NCBI GenBank assembly: GCA_910577325.1
Contig: CAJTMR010000005.1
Coordinates: 26,981 to 90,980 of the forward strand
Length of the DNA stretch: 64,000 nt
Direction of reading: 5' to 3'
DNA from: an uncultured Parabacteroides sp.
GTDB lineage: Bacteria; Bacteroidota; Bacteroidia; Bacteroidales; Tannerellaceae
Position 1 is the stretch's first letter. Every line of letters begins with the position of its first letter. The translations under genes and the position numbers were made by a program. Below are positions 18,508 to 27,670 of this stretch, in pieces. The notes beneath the pieces were generated by a model. It did no database searches. It worked only from the letters and a program-made list of their open reading frames with translations, and was not told the origin of the DNA.

Positions 18508-19482
18508 TTAATTTAGTGCGGGAACAACTTCATTAATCTCCCATCCATTTATGGACAATGACACAATAATACCATGGTCGTTATCCGTTATATTGATATC
18601 AAAAACAAATGTATCTTCCCGATCAATGTCCTCTTGTGATGAATACTTCGGATTAAGTCTTATTTTCTCTATCATATCCAGATTATATATCGGCTCGGAT
18701 GTCAACGGATTTTTAACAGTTATCATAGAACGATTCCCTATAACGAGCCGCATCATCCTGAGATTAGCTTCCAGTTTTCCCGCCTTCGTGGTAATCTGAA
18801 AGGGAACATATTTGAATATACGGTATGCTTCATCAATGCTATTCTCAAATTTATACCGGCCATTGGCAGAAGTTATATATATATCCGGCACAAACGGAAC
18901 ATGCGCAAAGAGCTCCGTCCCTGTTATCCGGACTATTATGTTTTTTGTATTCTTCATCAAGTCGACATCCGTCACTTTACCCGTATCAAAGCTCGAAACA
19001 GCATTACCCTCATAACCGGCAAATAGATCGTCCGGAACCGCTTGCGGTACTACATAGCCAGCATCTCCCTCGGCATTGTCAAGCATCATGCGGAAATCAC
19101 CAATCTCCGTCACTCCCTTCACGAGCCCTCCGAACGGGTCCGCCCCGCTACCGACGGCTCCTGCCGAAAACATATTCAACCCGCCTCCATAAACGACAAT
19201 CTGATAGTTTCCCTCCGGCAAAGGAACGGACATGACGTAATCATTGGTCAGGACATCGCCAGCCTCAGAGAACAGGCCTAAATACCGACCGCTTTCATCA
19301 AAAACATACACCTCAATTTCAGACACATCCGCTCCGAACAAATTTTCATACCGGTTATTAAGCGTATACCTGTACCGCAACGACAAAACACTATCCTTAC
19401 AAGGCATGATATCTTCTCTTATACAACCTTGCATACAGAACGAGAACAAGACGACCATTATATTTACAGATATACCTTTCAT
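18508..19482 (-). CDS. FimB/Mfa2-family fimbrial anchor lipoprotein
   Basis: 324 aa. The lipoprotein signal MKGISVNIMVVLF...MQGC has its acylated Cys at about residue 20. The mature part begins IREDIMPCKDSVLSLRYRYT and has DVSEIEVYVFDESGRYLG, LPEGNYQIVVYGG and VRITGTELFAHVPFVPDIY, which match the Mfa2/FimB anchor family that ends fimbrial growth and fixes the shaft in the outer membrane. It lies between the major subunit (32 bp gap) and the tip gene. Confidence 0.85.
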   Translation of the reverse strand: MKGISVNIMVVLFSFCMQGCIREDIMPCKDSVLSLRYRYTLNNRYENLFGADVSEIEVYVFDESGRYLGLFSEAGDVLTNDYVMSVPLPEGNYQIVVYGGGLNMFSAGAVGSGADPFGGLVKGVTEIGDFRMMLDNAEGDAGYVVPQAVPDDLFAGYEGNAVSSFDTGKVTDVDLMKNTKNIIVRITGTELFAHVPFVPDIYITSANGRYKFENSIDEAYRIFKYVPFQITTKAGKLEANLRMMRLVIGNRSMITVKNPLTSEPIYNLDMIEKIRLNPKYSSQEDIDREDTFVFDINITDNDHGIIVSLSINGWEINEVVPALN

Positions 19483-19514
19483 AGACTTAATTACTTATAC
19501 CCTCTCATGTTCTT

Positions 19515-20762
19515 TTACCAGACCGGAGCGATCGAGTTGATCGTCCAAGGCTTAACAGTAACCGTACAAGTGACGGTTATATTACCGTCATAAGGCTTAT
19601 TTACAGCTTGCGCTTGTGTGAAAACCAGATTGTCAATGCGATATACATTCCCGCGTTTAAACTCCAGAATATTGGCATTGGTAGCGGCATCCTTATATTT
19701 GGTGACTACTACATACAAAGTCGTTGCTCCTTCCTGGTTGTTTTGATAAGTGACATCCGTAAGCTTCAAGATGATATGCGGGATATCTGCCGCCGGAGTT
19801 GTCTGACCGGAAGGAAGAGCTGCACTGGGGCACACCTGATAAGCCCAAGATTTATGGGGTGTCGTAGTCGGAATCGTTGTTGTGGCTCCATTCGTCTCAT
19901 CCGGATAAAAAATCAATCCCGAACTTTGCGGCGTACAATAATCCACATACGCATTAGCCGTCCAGCCCGTAGGAGGTGCAATCGACCCACCCGCATAATA
20001 GGGGAAATTCACATTACTGGTAAAATAGCTGGCCCAATCGCTATTCCATCCGGACTGGTTCGCGATATTCACCGGAGCATTCAGATAAGGCGTGGCATCC
20101 AGACGCACATATTCATTCACGTTATTCAAATATACCCCGGATAGCTTATAGCCTGTAATATCCGTATTAACCGGGTTCCCAACCGTCTTATCCTGACAAG
20201 TAACTTGTCCAATCTCGACACGTGCCACAATCGGGACCAATTCGACCGATGCATTATATGTATTGCCGGAGACGAGAGTAAAAGCCGGACTCAAGCCTGA
20301 CATAGGTACATTTTCGGCATTCCCTTGCAGCCGGTCCAAACGTAACCGGGCGTCAGCACTGGTAGACCCTTCGACAGCGGGAAAGGCCTGACCGGCATCC
20401 GTCTTTATATTACCCATGAAATACATATACTGCGAAACACTCGGAACACCCGTGATCGTAACCGTGTTTCCACTCGAGGCAGTTGTTTTCGAATTTGCCA
20501 GTATGCTTACTTCGCCAGCCGTAAGCCGACGTTGGAAAATACTGGTATTAGCGCCATCTAAAAAATAAATTTTCCCAGATCCTAATACAGCATATTCAGC
20601 AGTTCCCTTTCGATCGGTAATACCTCTTGTAAACGCTTCCTGCTTCACGCTTAAAACAACGTTTTTACCTCCAGAAGAAAGGATATTTTCTACAGGTTCC
20701 TCTTTGCTACAGGAAGAGAGGATAGCAACTAAAACTGTTGCAAAAATCATTTTTCTAATCAT
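19515..20762 (-). CDS. Major fimbrillin subunit (type V pilin, FimA/Mfa1-like)
   Basis: 415 aa. It is exported as a lipoprotein (MIRKMIFATVLVAILSSC, Cys18). A basic site, EAFTRG with Arg46, lies where a trypsin-like protease removes the propeptide of Porphyromonas FimA to allow donor-strand polymerisation. The C-terminus VTCTVTVKPWTINSIAPVW fits the usual donor-strand end. Beta-rich Ser/Thr/Gly segments lie between. It heads the operon with the anchor and tip genes. The transcript start is not obvious to me. Confidence 0.85.
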   Translation of the reverse strand: MIRKMIFATVLVAILSSCSKEEPVENILSSGGKNVVLSVKQEAFTRGITDRKGTAEYAVLGSGKIYFLDGANTSIFQRRLTAGEVSILANSKTTASSGNTVTITGVPSVSQYMYFMGNIKTDAGQAFPAVEGSTSADARLRLDRLQGNAENVPMSGLSPAFTLVSGNTYNASVELVPIVARVEIGQVTCQDKTVGNPVNTDITGYKLSGVYLNNVNEYVRLDATPYLNAPVNIANQSGWNSDWASYFTSNVNFPYYAGGSIAPPTGWTANAYVDYCTPQSSGLIFYPDETNGATTTIPTTTPHKSWAYQVCPSAALPSGQTTPAADIPHIILKLTDVTYQNNQEGATTLYVVVTKYKDAATNANILEFKRGNVYRIDNLVFTQAQAVNKPYDGNITVTCTVTVKPWTINSIAPVW

Positions 20763-20969
20763 AATTATATTTTTTCAAATTTAATATTTAGGGACCCTGT
20801 TATAAAAAAACATTATTCACGATATAAAGTTTTCATTTAAATCCATTTCCTTATGTTAATATTCTCATAACACACCCGATTTCAGCATTTCCCAAAAGAA
20901 GAACCCTTTTCCCCCTGCCTTTTCTTAAAATAATCCCCATCTCCGATACATTTTCCCCGAGACCTGTCG

Positions 20970-20977
20970 TATATTTG
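20970..20977 (+). promoter_or_regulatory. -7 box upstream of the HU-fragment/DUF4105 gene
   Basis: TATATTTG fits TAnnTTTG. It lies 77 bp before the ATG at 21055 and in the divergent gap to the fimbrillin gene. The -33 element is weak. It was probably the promoter of the former HU-like gene. Confidence 0.45.
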
Positions 20978-21054
20978 TCGTTTAATGATAAGAAAACAAA
21001 AACAACCGACTGGTATTTCCAAAGTATCTGCCGGGCAATTAAACAATAGAAGCA

Positions 21055-22479
21055 ATGGCAATCAAATTCAACGTACACAAAACTCCGCAACCGGACGACA
21101 GATCGGTCGTAAAACTCGACAACGTAAACTTCCGTTGTTCGGAAAAAATGACAACAACCTGCCACATGCCGGAGGAACGCAAAATGAGAATGCTGGACTA
21201 TCTGCACCGCCATGAAAGCATCACGCCGATCATGTATACCAATTTGAATACCTGCTCCCGCTACCAGGCGAAAACAGACCTGAAAAAATATATCTTTCTA
21301 CTTTCTCTTCTATTCACTTCTATCTCGTTCCAGGCACAACAGGCACAACTCAGCAAAGATGCCGAGATCAGTCTGCTGACCGTTTCGCCGTCGGAAGACG
21401 AAGTGTATACGGTTTACGGACACACGGCTTTACGGGTAAAAGACCCGTCGCAAAAACTCGATGCCGTGTTTAATTACGGGATATTCGACTTCTCTAAACC
21501 TAATTTCATCTACCGGTTTGCAAAAGGGGAAACGGATTACAAGTTAGCCGCCCAATACACCCGCGATTTCATGATCGAATACGAGATGCGGGGAAGCGAG
21601 GTGACGGAACAAATCCTGAATCTCGACTCCGCCGGTAAAGCCCGGATATGGGAAGCCTTGCTGATCAATAACCGGCCGGAAAACCGCGTGTACCGCTACA
21701 ATTTCTTTTTCGACAACTGCGCGACACGCCCTGCCGCCATCATCGAAAAGCAGTCTGGAGGGAAAATCAATTATCACGCACCGTTCGAACAGCAGACATT
21801 CCGCGACCTGATCAACTATAGCACACGCAACAAACCGTGGCTTACGTTCGGATGCGATCTGGCATTGGGTAGCCCGACCGACCGGATCGCGACCATTCAC
21901 GAAATGATGTTTCTTCCGCTTTATCTGAAAGAAGCATTCGGGGCTGCAACCATTACCGGCACAGACGGTTCCCAAAAGGAGCTGGTCAGCTCGACCGACA
22001 CTCTGATCTCCGGCCTCACCGATGAGGCAAGGCCAGAGGCAGGCTTTTTCACGCCGCTCGTCTGTTGCTGGAGCTTTTTCTTACTCGTTCTGGCAATTAC
22101 CTATATCGAATGGCACTGGAAAACTTATTTCAGAATTGTCGACTTTTTTTTGTTTTTCATAGCAGGCGTAGCAGGTGTCGTCCTGTTTTTCCTTTGCTTT
22201 GTTTCCACGCATCCGTGTATCCGGCCCAATTGGAATATCATCTGGTTACAACCATTTGATCTGATAGCTGTTATTTTGTTTGCAGTAAAAAAGTTAAGAA
22301 AGGCTGCATATTATTATCATTTTATTAACTTTGCGGCGCTTACGTTAATGCTGGCTGGCTGGTATTTCATTCCGCAGCACTTAAATACAGCATTTATCCC
22401 ACTGGTAATGAGCCTTTGGCTACGTTCGGGGTATGGCGTTTACAGAAAAATATGGAATATCGGGTACGAAAAATACTAA
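21055..22479 (+). CDS. DUF4105 membrane protein fused in frame to a truncated HU-like N-terminus
   Basis: 474 aa. Residues 1-16 (MAIKFNVHKTPQPDDR) look like the start of a Bacteroidales HU/IHF-like protein. Residues 18-75 (DNVNFRCSEK, EERKMRMLDYL, CSRYQAKTDL) look like the C-terminal winged region of the same family, so the HU core is missing. From residue 76 (LKKYIFLLSLLFTSISFQAQ) a signal peptide begins, followed by a DUF4105 domain (about 100-330; VYTVYGHTALRV, YNFFFDNCATRPAA) and about five C-terminal membrane helices. Alone, DUF4105 would start at residue 76, where the codon is CTG (21280) rather than ATG. Either the fusion is translated, or an internal start is used. Confidence 0.75.
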   Translation: MAIKFNVHKTPQPDDRSVVKLDNVNFRCSEKMTTTCHMPEERKMRMLDYLHRHESITPIMYTNLNTCSRYQAKTDLKKYIFLLSLLFTSISFQAQQAQLSKDAEISLLTVSPSEDEVYTVYGHTALRVKDPSQKLDAVFNYGIFDFSKPNFIYRFAKGETDYKLAAQYTRDFMIEYEMRGSEVTEQILNLDSAGKARIWEALLINNRPENRVYRYNFFFDNCATRPAAIIEKQSGGKINYHAPFEQQTFRDLINYSTRNKPWLTFGCDLALGSPTDRIATIHEMMFLPLYLKEAFGAATITGTDGSQKELVSSTDTLISGLTDEARPEAGFFTPLVCCWSFFLLVLAITYIEWHWKTYFRIVDFFLFFIAGVAGVVLFFLCFVSTHPCIRPNWNIIWLQPFDLIAVILFAVKKLRKAAYYYHFINFAALTLMLAGWYFIPQHLNTAFIPLVMSLWLRSGYGVYRKIWNIGYEKY

Positions 22480-24053
22480 CATCGCTCATCGCAATTCTGG
22501 CAGCAACCAATCTGGAGGCTCAACAAAACACGCCCAAGTTGGTGGTGTGCATCACGGTCGACCAGTTGCGGGGCGACTACATAGAATATTTCTACAACAC
22601 GTTCGGCGAACGCGGTTTTAAACGGTTGATGAATGAAGGACTGGTGTATAACAACATCCGGTTCGAATTTTCCGATATCGACGAAGCCAGTGCGTTTGCG
22701 ACCTTATTCACAGGAAGCAACCCGAACTTCAACGGAGTATCGGGAAAAAACATCTTCGATTTCGACAAGGAAAAAGAGGTCTCCGTCTTATACGACCCGG
22801 ACTATCTCGGCAACTATACGAAAGAGCATTATTCTCCCCGGAAACTGATCAGTTCCACGATCGGAGACGAACTGAAAATCGCCTCCAAAGGAAGAAGCGA
22901 TGTATATGCCATTGCCCCTAATCCTGAAAGTGCAATCCTCTCCGCCGGACATGCGGCAAACGGTGCTTTCTGGATGGACGATTACAACGGGAAATGGGCA
23001 ACGACCACCTATTATAAAGGGCTTCCTTGGTATGTGGATCGTTATAACAACGGCCCGGAATCCTTGTCGGCACGTTTGGAACAAATGACATGGACGCCGT
23101 CCCTGTCACCGGACAAATTCAACGCATTCCCGTATGTGCTGGATGAAATTCCCTTCAAATACACGTTCAAGGAAAACACAAATGAGTGTTTCTTCAATTT
23201 GAAGACCTCGCCTTTCATCAATAAGGAGATCAACCGTCTGGCGCTCCAATTTCTCGAATACGGGGCTTTCGGCACGCGTTCGTGTCCGGATATGCTTGCC
23301 ATCACATATTATGCGGGCAACTATCGCGGCAATATGCACAAGGAATATACCCGCGAGATACAAGATACATACTACCAGTTGGATAAGGATCTGGAGCAAT
23401 TGTTGGACAAGATCGACAAAAAGGTCGGACTGAACAACACGCTGATCGTCTTCACCGGTTCGGGATACTATAAGAGCGAAGAAGAATATGCCGACGGCAT
23501 GCAACTGACGAACGGCGAGTTCCATCCGAAACGTTGTGTCGCCCTGCTCAATATGTACCTGATGGCACTTTACGGCCAGCACACGAATTGGGTAAAAGGA
23601 TTCTATGACAACCAGATTTACCTGAACCGCAAAGCAATAGAAGATGCGAAACTGGAACTGACCGCCATACAAGAGAAAGCAGCCCAATTCCTGCGCGAAT
23701 TCAGCGGCGTACAGTTCGTTGCGACCGAGAATGTCCTCCGCACAGGCAACTGGAACGAGAAAACCTCCAAATATCTGCATGGTACGCATATTTCAAGCCG
23801 CGGAGACCTGATCATCGAGTTGCAGCCCGGATGGACTATCAACAACGACGATCCGAAAGCGAAAGTAAAAGTAATACGAAATAATGCTGTTATAACCCCG
23901 TTGGTATTTATGGGCAACGGTATCAAGCCGGAACATATCTACCGCGAAGTAAAAGCCACAGAGGTAGCCCCTACGGTAACCCATGTGCTGAGGATCAGGC
24001 CACCCAATGCCAGCAATTCTCTGCCGTTGACAGAACTCACGATTCCGCGGTAG
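22452..24053 (+). CDS. Degenerate alkaline-phosphatase-superfamily protein (PafA-like fold, active site lost)
   Basis: 533 aa from the ATG at 22452, which gives the signal peptide MEYRVRKILTSLIAILAATNLEAQ; the start overlaps the DUF4105 gene by 28 bp. The fold is recognisable: KLVVCITVDQLRGDY (first metal Asp, D37), GGF/GFKRLMNEG, FTGSNPNFNGVSGKN, PLVFMGNGIKPEHIYREV and EVAPTVTHVL. Compared from memory with PafA-type enzymes, the catalytic Thr is Glu78, the Asp-Tyr-x-Gly-His motif is NYRGN (290-294), the TADHG motif is TGSGY (335-339) and the last His before PL(V/L)F is missing. Only one metal ligand clearly remains. Probably a non-catalytic periplasmic protein. It precedes secA by 112 bp. 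Confidence 0.75.
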   Translation: MEYRVRKILTSLIAILAATNLEAQQNTPKLVVCITVDQLRGDYIEYFYNTFGERGFKRLMNEGLVYNNIRFEFSDIDEASAFATLFTGSNPNFNGVSGKNIFDFDKEKEVSVLYDPDYLGNYTKEHYSPRKLISSTIGDELKIASKGRSDVYAIAPNPESAILSAGHAANGAFWMDDYNGKWATTTYYKGLPWYVDRYNNGPESLSARLEQMTWTPSLSPDKFNAFPYVLDEIPFKYTFKENTNECFFNLKTSPFINKEINRLALQFLEYGAFGTRSCPDMLAITYYAGNYRGNMHKEYTREIQDTYYQLDKDLEQLLDKIDKKVGLNNTLIVFTGSGYYKSEEEYADGMQLTNGEFHPKRCVALLNMYLMALYGQHTNWVKGFYDNQIYLNRKAIEDAKLELTAIQEKAAQFLREFSGVQFVATENVLRTGNWNEKTSKYLHGTHISSRGDLIIELQPGWTINNDDPKAKVKVIRNNAVITPLVFMGNGIKPEHIYREVKATEVAPTVTHVLRIRPPNASNSLPLTELTIPR

Positions 24054-24113
24054 GAACGCAAGGCGGTGCGTTTCTGCCACACCGCACATTATACATATTA
24101 TTATATCACCTAC

Positions 24114-24132
24114 GGACGTACCGCCTACGTCC
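24114..24132. repeat. Small perfect hairpin in the secA leader
   Basis: GGACGTA (24114-24120) and TACGTCC (24126-24132) pair around a 5-nt loop, 33 bp before the secA start. There is no T tract, so it is more likely part of the leader than a terminator. Confidence 0.4.
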
Positions 24133-24165
24133 CGACTGACAGAAAATAAATAAAACAAATATATC

Positions 24166-27100
24166 ATGGGATTTAATGAATTTATGACGAAGCTGTTCGG
24201 CAATAAGTCGCAGCGTGACCTGAAAGAAATTACCCCGTATGTGGATAAGATCAAGGCCGTATATCCGTCAATCCAAAAGCTCTCGAACGATGAGCTTCGT
24301 GCAAAAACAGATGAAATCAAACAGCGTATCCAGGATTATGTAGCCGATGAACGCGCCAAAGTGGAAGAGCTGCGCAAAGGAATCGACGACAAGGAACTGG
24401 AAGAACGTGAAGCAATCTGGGCCGAAGTAGACAAGATCGAAAAGAATATCACCGAAAAGATGGAAGTGGTGCTGGAAGATGTGCTTCCGGAAGTATTCTC
24501 CATCATGAAAGATACAGCCCGCCGTTTTTCCGAAAACGAAACGATCGAAGTAACGGCAAATGATTTCGACCGTAACTTGGCTACCAAATACGACTTTGTG
24601 GAAATCAACGGCGACAAAGCTCTCTACCACAACCATTGGGTTGCCGGCGGTAACGAAATCACCTGGGACATGGTTCACTACGATGTACAGTTGTTCGGTG
24701 GGGTCGTATTGCACAAAGGTAAGATTGCCGAAATGGCGACCGGTGAAGGTAAGACATTGGTAGCTACCCTGCCGGTATTCCTGAACGCACTGACTCGCAA
24801 CGGCGTGCATGTGGTAACCGTAAACGACTACCTGTCAAAACGTGACTCGGAATGGATGGGCCCGTTGTATATGTTCCACGGACTGTCGGTAGACTGTATC
24901 GACAAGCACCAGCCGAACTCCGACGCCCGCCGTGCCGCTTACAATGCCGACATCACGTTCGGTACGAACAACGAATTCGGTTTCGACTACCTGCGCGACA
25001 ATATGGCGATCAGCCCGAACGACCTGGTACAGCGCAAACACAACTATGCCATTGTCGATGAGGTCGACTCCGTGTTGATCGACGACGCCCGTACGCCGTT
25101 GATTATTTCCGGCCCGATCCCCCGTGGTGAAGAACAGTTGTTCGAACAATTCCGCCCGAACGTGGAAGTCGTCGTAAACGCACAGAAAGACCTTTGCTCC
25201 AAGATGCTGATCGAAGCCAAGAAGAAAATGGCAAGCAGCGACCAGAAAGAGGTGGAAGAAGGTTCCATCCAATTGTTCCGTTCCTACAAAGGATATCCGC
25301 GTAACAAGGCTTTGATCAAGTACTTGAGTGAACAAGGTATAAAAGCCCAGATGTTGAAGACGGAAGAATACTTCATGTCTGAAAACATGCGTCACATGCA
25401 CGAAGCGACAGATGAACTGTTCTTCGTAATCGACGAAAAGAACAACAGTATCGAATTGACGGATAAAGGTATCGACCTTCTGACCGGTAAGACCGACGAC
25501 CCGACATTCTTTGTACTGCCGGATATCACTTCCCAGCTTTCCGAACTGGAACACATCCAAAACGAAGAAGAAAAACAGGCCAAGAAAGACGAATTGCTGG
25601 CCAACTATTCCGTCAAGAGCGAACGCGTACATACGATCAACCAGTTGCTGAAGGCTTATACCCTGTTCGAAAAAGACGACGAATATGTCGTGATGGACAA
25701 CAAAGTCATGATCGTTGACGAACAGACGGGCCGTATCATGGACGGACGACGCTATTCCGACGGCTTGCACCAAGCCATCGAAGCAAAAGAACGCGTGAAA
25801 GTGGAGGCTGCCACACAGACATTTGCAACGATTACCCTGCAGAACTACTTCCGTATGTATCACAAACTGTCAGGTATGACCGGTACGGCTGAAACGGAAG
25901 CTGGCGAATTCTGGGACATCTATAAACTGGATGTTGTCGTAATCCCGACAAACCGCCCGATCGCCCGTAACGATATGAACGATCGTATCTACAAGACAAA
26001 GCGTGAAAAATATAATGCCGTAATCGAAGAGATCGTCCAGTTGACCGAAGCCGGCCGGCCGGTACTGGTGGGTACGACTTCCGTCGAAATCTCCGAATTA
26101 CTGAGCCGTATGCTTACTATGCGTAAGATCAAACATAACGTATTGAACGCCAAGTTGCACCAAAAAGAAGCCGAGATCGTGGCACTGGCAGGACAAAGCA
26201 GTACGGTGACGATTGCCACCAACATGGCTGGTCGTGGTACTGACATCAAACTGTCGCAAGAAGTAAAAGCAGCCGGCGGTTTGGCCATCATCGGTACGGA
26301 ACGTCATGAAAGCCGTCGCGTAGACCGCCAGTTGCGTGGTCGTGCCGGACGTCAAGGTGATCCGGGTTCTTCCGTATTTTTCGTTTCCCTAGAAGACGAC
26401 TTGATGCGCCTGTTCGCATCCGAAAAGATCGCCGGACTAATGGATAAATTAGGTTTCAAAGAAGGCGAAGTTCTGGAACACAGCATGCTTAGCAAGTCTG
26501 TCGAACGTGCACAGAAGAAAGTGGAAGAAAACAACTTCGGCATCCGTAAGCGTTTGTTAGAGTATGACGATGTGATGAACTCACAACGTAACGTAATCTA
26601 TACCCGCCGTCGCCACGCTCTGATGGGAGAACGTATCGGTTTGGACGTATTGAATACGATTTATGATACTTCCGTTGCCATCGTCGACCAGCATACTGAC
26701 GGTGATTACGAAAGTTTCAAGTTGGAACTGTTCAAGACTTTTGCGATGGAATGTCCGTTCACGGAAGAAGAATTCAAGAGCGCCAAAGCCGATAAACTGG
26801 CCGATAAGCTGTTCGATGAAGCACTGCAACTGTTCAAACGCCGCATGGAACGTATGACTCAGGTTGCCAACCCGGTTATCAAACAGGTTTACGAACATCA
26901 GGGCGCCATGTATGAAAACATCATGATTCCTATCACAGACGGTAAACGCATGTATAATGTTTCTTGCAACCTGAAAGAAGCTTACGAAACGGAAAGCAAG
27001 GCCATAACGAAAGCATTCCAGAAATCGATCGTCCTTCACACTATCGACGAAGCATGGAAAGAACACCTGCGCGAAATGGACGAACTGCGCCACTCGGTAC

Positions 27101-27519
27101 AAAACGCCAGCTACGAAAACAAAGACCCTCTGTTGATCTACAAGTTGGAATCCTACAACTTGTTCAAAAGCATGGTGGATACGATGAACCGTAAGACAGC
27201 TGCCGTCCTGATGCGTGGTCAGATACCTGTCCGCGAAGAACCGACCGAAGAAGAAAAGCAGGCTATGGCCGCCCGTCAGGCTGCCATGGAAGAGGCTGCC
27301 CGCCAGCGTATCGCTATCCAGAGAGCAGAAGCCGAACGCCGTCAGGACATGAGCCGTTACCAGACACAAAAAACGGACATCTCCGGCAACAATGCGATCG
27401 ATACACGTGAACAGCAACGCCCGGAACCGGTACGTGCTGAAAAACGCGTAGGTCGTAACGATCTATGTCCCTGCGGAAGTGGCAAGAAATACAAGAACTG
27501 CCACGGACAAGGATTATAA
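24166..27519 (+). CDS. secA: Protein translocase motor SecA
   Basis: 1117 aa, longer than the roughly 900 aa of E. coli SecA, as is usual in Bacteroidetes. The ATPase drives preproteins through SecYEG at the inner membrane. Motifs: Walker A GEGKT (193-197) after GGVVLHKGKIAEMAT, DEAD-type box VDEVDSVLIDDARTPLIISG, the preprotein-binding region, GMTGTAETEAGEFWDIY, NMAGRGTDIKL, GTERHESRRVDRQLRGRAGRQ, and the zinc-binding tail CPCGSGKKYKNCHGQGL (Cys1101, Cys1103, Cys1112, His1113). It is followed by a strong terminator. It is essential and has no sign of damage. Confidence 0.98.
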   Translation: MGFNEFMTKLFGNKSQRDLKEITPYVDKIKAVYPSIQKLSNDELRAKTDEIKQRIQDYVADERAKVEELRKGIDDKELEEREAIWAEVDKIEKNITEKMEVVLEDVLPEVFSIMKDTARRFSENETIEVTANDFDRNLATKYDFVEINGDKALYHNHWVAGGNEITWDMVHYDVQLFGGVVLHKGKIAEMATGEGKTLVATLPVFLNALTRNGVHVVTVNDYLSKRDSEWMGPLYMFHGLSVDCIDKHQPNSDARRAAYNADITFGTNNEFGFDYLRDNMAISPNDLVQRKHNYAIVDEVDSVLIDDARTPLIISGPIPRGEEQLFEQFRPNVEVVVNAQKDLCSKMLIEAKKKMASSDQKEVEEGSIQLFRSYKGYPRNKALIKYLSEQGIKAQMLKTEEYFMSENMRHMHEATDELFFVIDEKNNSIELTDKGIDLLTGKTDDPTFFVLPDITSQLSELEHIQNEEEKQAKKDELLANYSVKSERVHTINQLLKAYTLFEKDDEYVVMDNKVMIVDEQTGRIMDGRRYSDGLHQAIEAKERVKVEAATQTFATITLQNYFRMYHKLSGMTGTAETEAGEFWDIYKLDVVVIPTNRPIARNDMNDRIYKTKREKYNAVIEEIVQLTEAGRPVLVGTTSVEISELLSRMLTMRKIKHNVLNAKLHQKEAEIVALAGQSSTVTIATNMAGRGTDIKLSQEVKAAGGLAIIGTERHESRRVDRQLRGRAGRQGDPGSSVFFVSLEDDLMRLFASEKIAGLMDKLGFKEGEVLEHSMLSKSVERAQKKVEENNFGIRKRLLEYDDVMNSQRNVIYTRRRHALMGERIGLDVLNTIYDTSVAIVDQHTDGDYESFKLELFKTFAMECPFTEEEFKSAKADKLADKLFDEALQLFKRRMERMTQVANPVIKQVYEHQGAMYENIMIPITDGKRMYNVSCNLKEAYETESKAITKAFQKSIVLHTIDEAWKEHLREMDELRHSVQNASYENKDPLLIYKLESYNLFKSMVDTMNRKTAAVLMRGQIPVREEPTEEEKQAMAARQAAMEEAARQRIAIQRAEAERRQDMSRYQTQKTDISGNNAIDTREQQRPEPVRAEKRVGRNDLCPCGSGKKYKNCHGQGL

Positions 27520-27542
27520 TCCAATCCGTAGCAAAGCATATG

Positions 27543-27583
27543 ACAAGGAGAGGAGGTTTCGACTCCCTCTCCTTGTTCTGTTT
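27543..27583 (+). terminator. Intrinsic terminator after secA
   Basis: Arms starting ACAAGGAGAG (27543) and ending CTCTCCTTGT (27576) form a stem of about 13 bp with one bulge and a short loop, followed by TCTGTTT. It lies 23 bp past the secA stop. Confidence 0.75.
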
Positions 27584-27670
27584 ACAAAACAAAAAAAAAC
27601 AAAAATCTTTTGTTACTTTCCATACACTTATTACCTTAGCCCTCCGAAATTTTAAACATCATTATAAACC

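Noticed and set aside
20776..20783. TAAATTTG on the minus strand as the fimbrillin promoter
   Set aside because: It is only 13 bp from the start codon, which would leave almost no leader, and no -33 element is at the right distance.
20763..21054. Invertible promoter for the fimbrial operon
   Set aside because: Phase-variable promoters are common for such loci, but I found no convincing inverted repeats flanking this gap and no nearby invertase gene.
24835..25863. 342-aa minus-strand open frame inside secA
   Set aside because: SecA is clearly coding on the plus strand here. The antisense frame arises from codon bias and reads as low-complexity Phe/Val/His.
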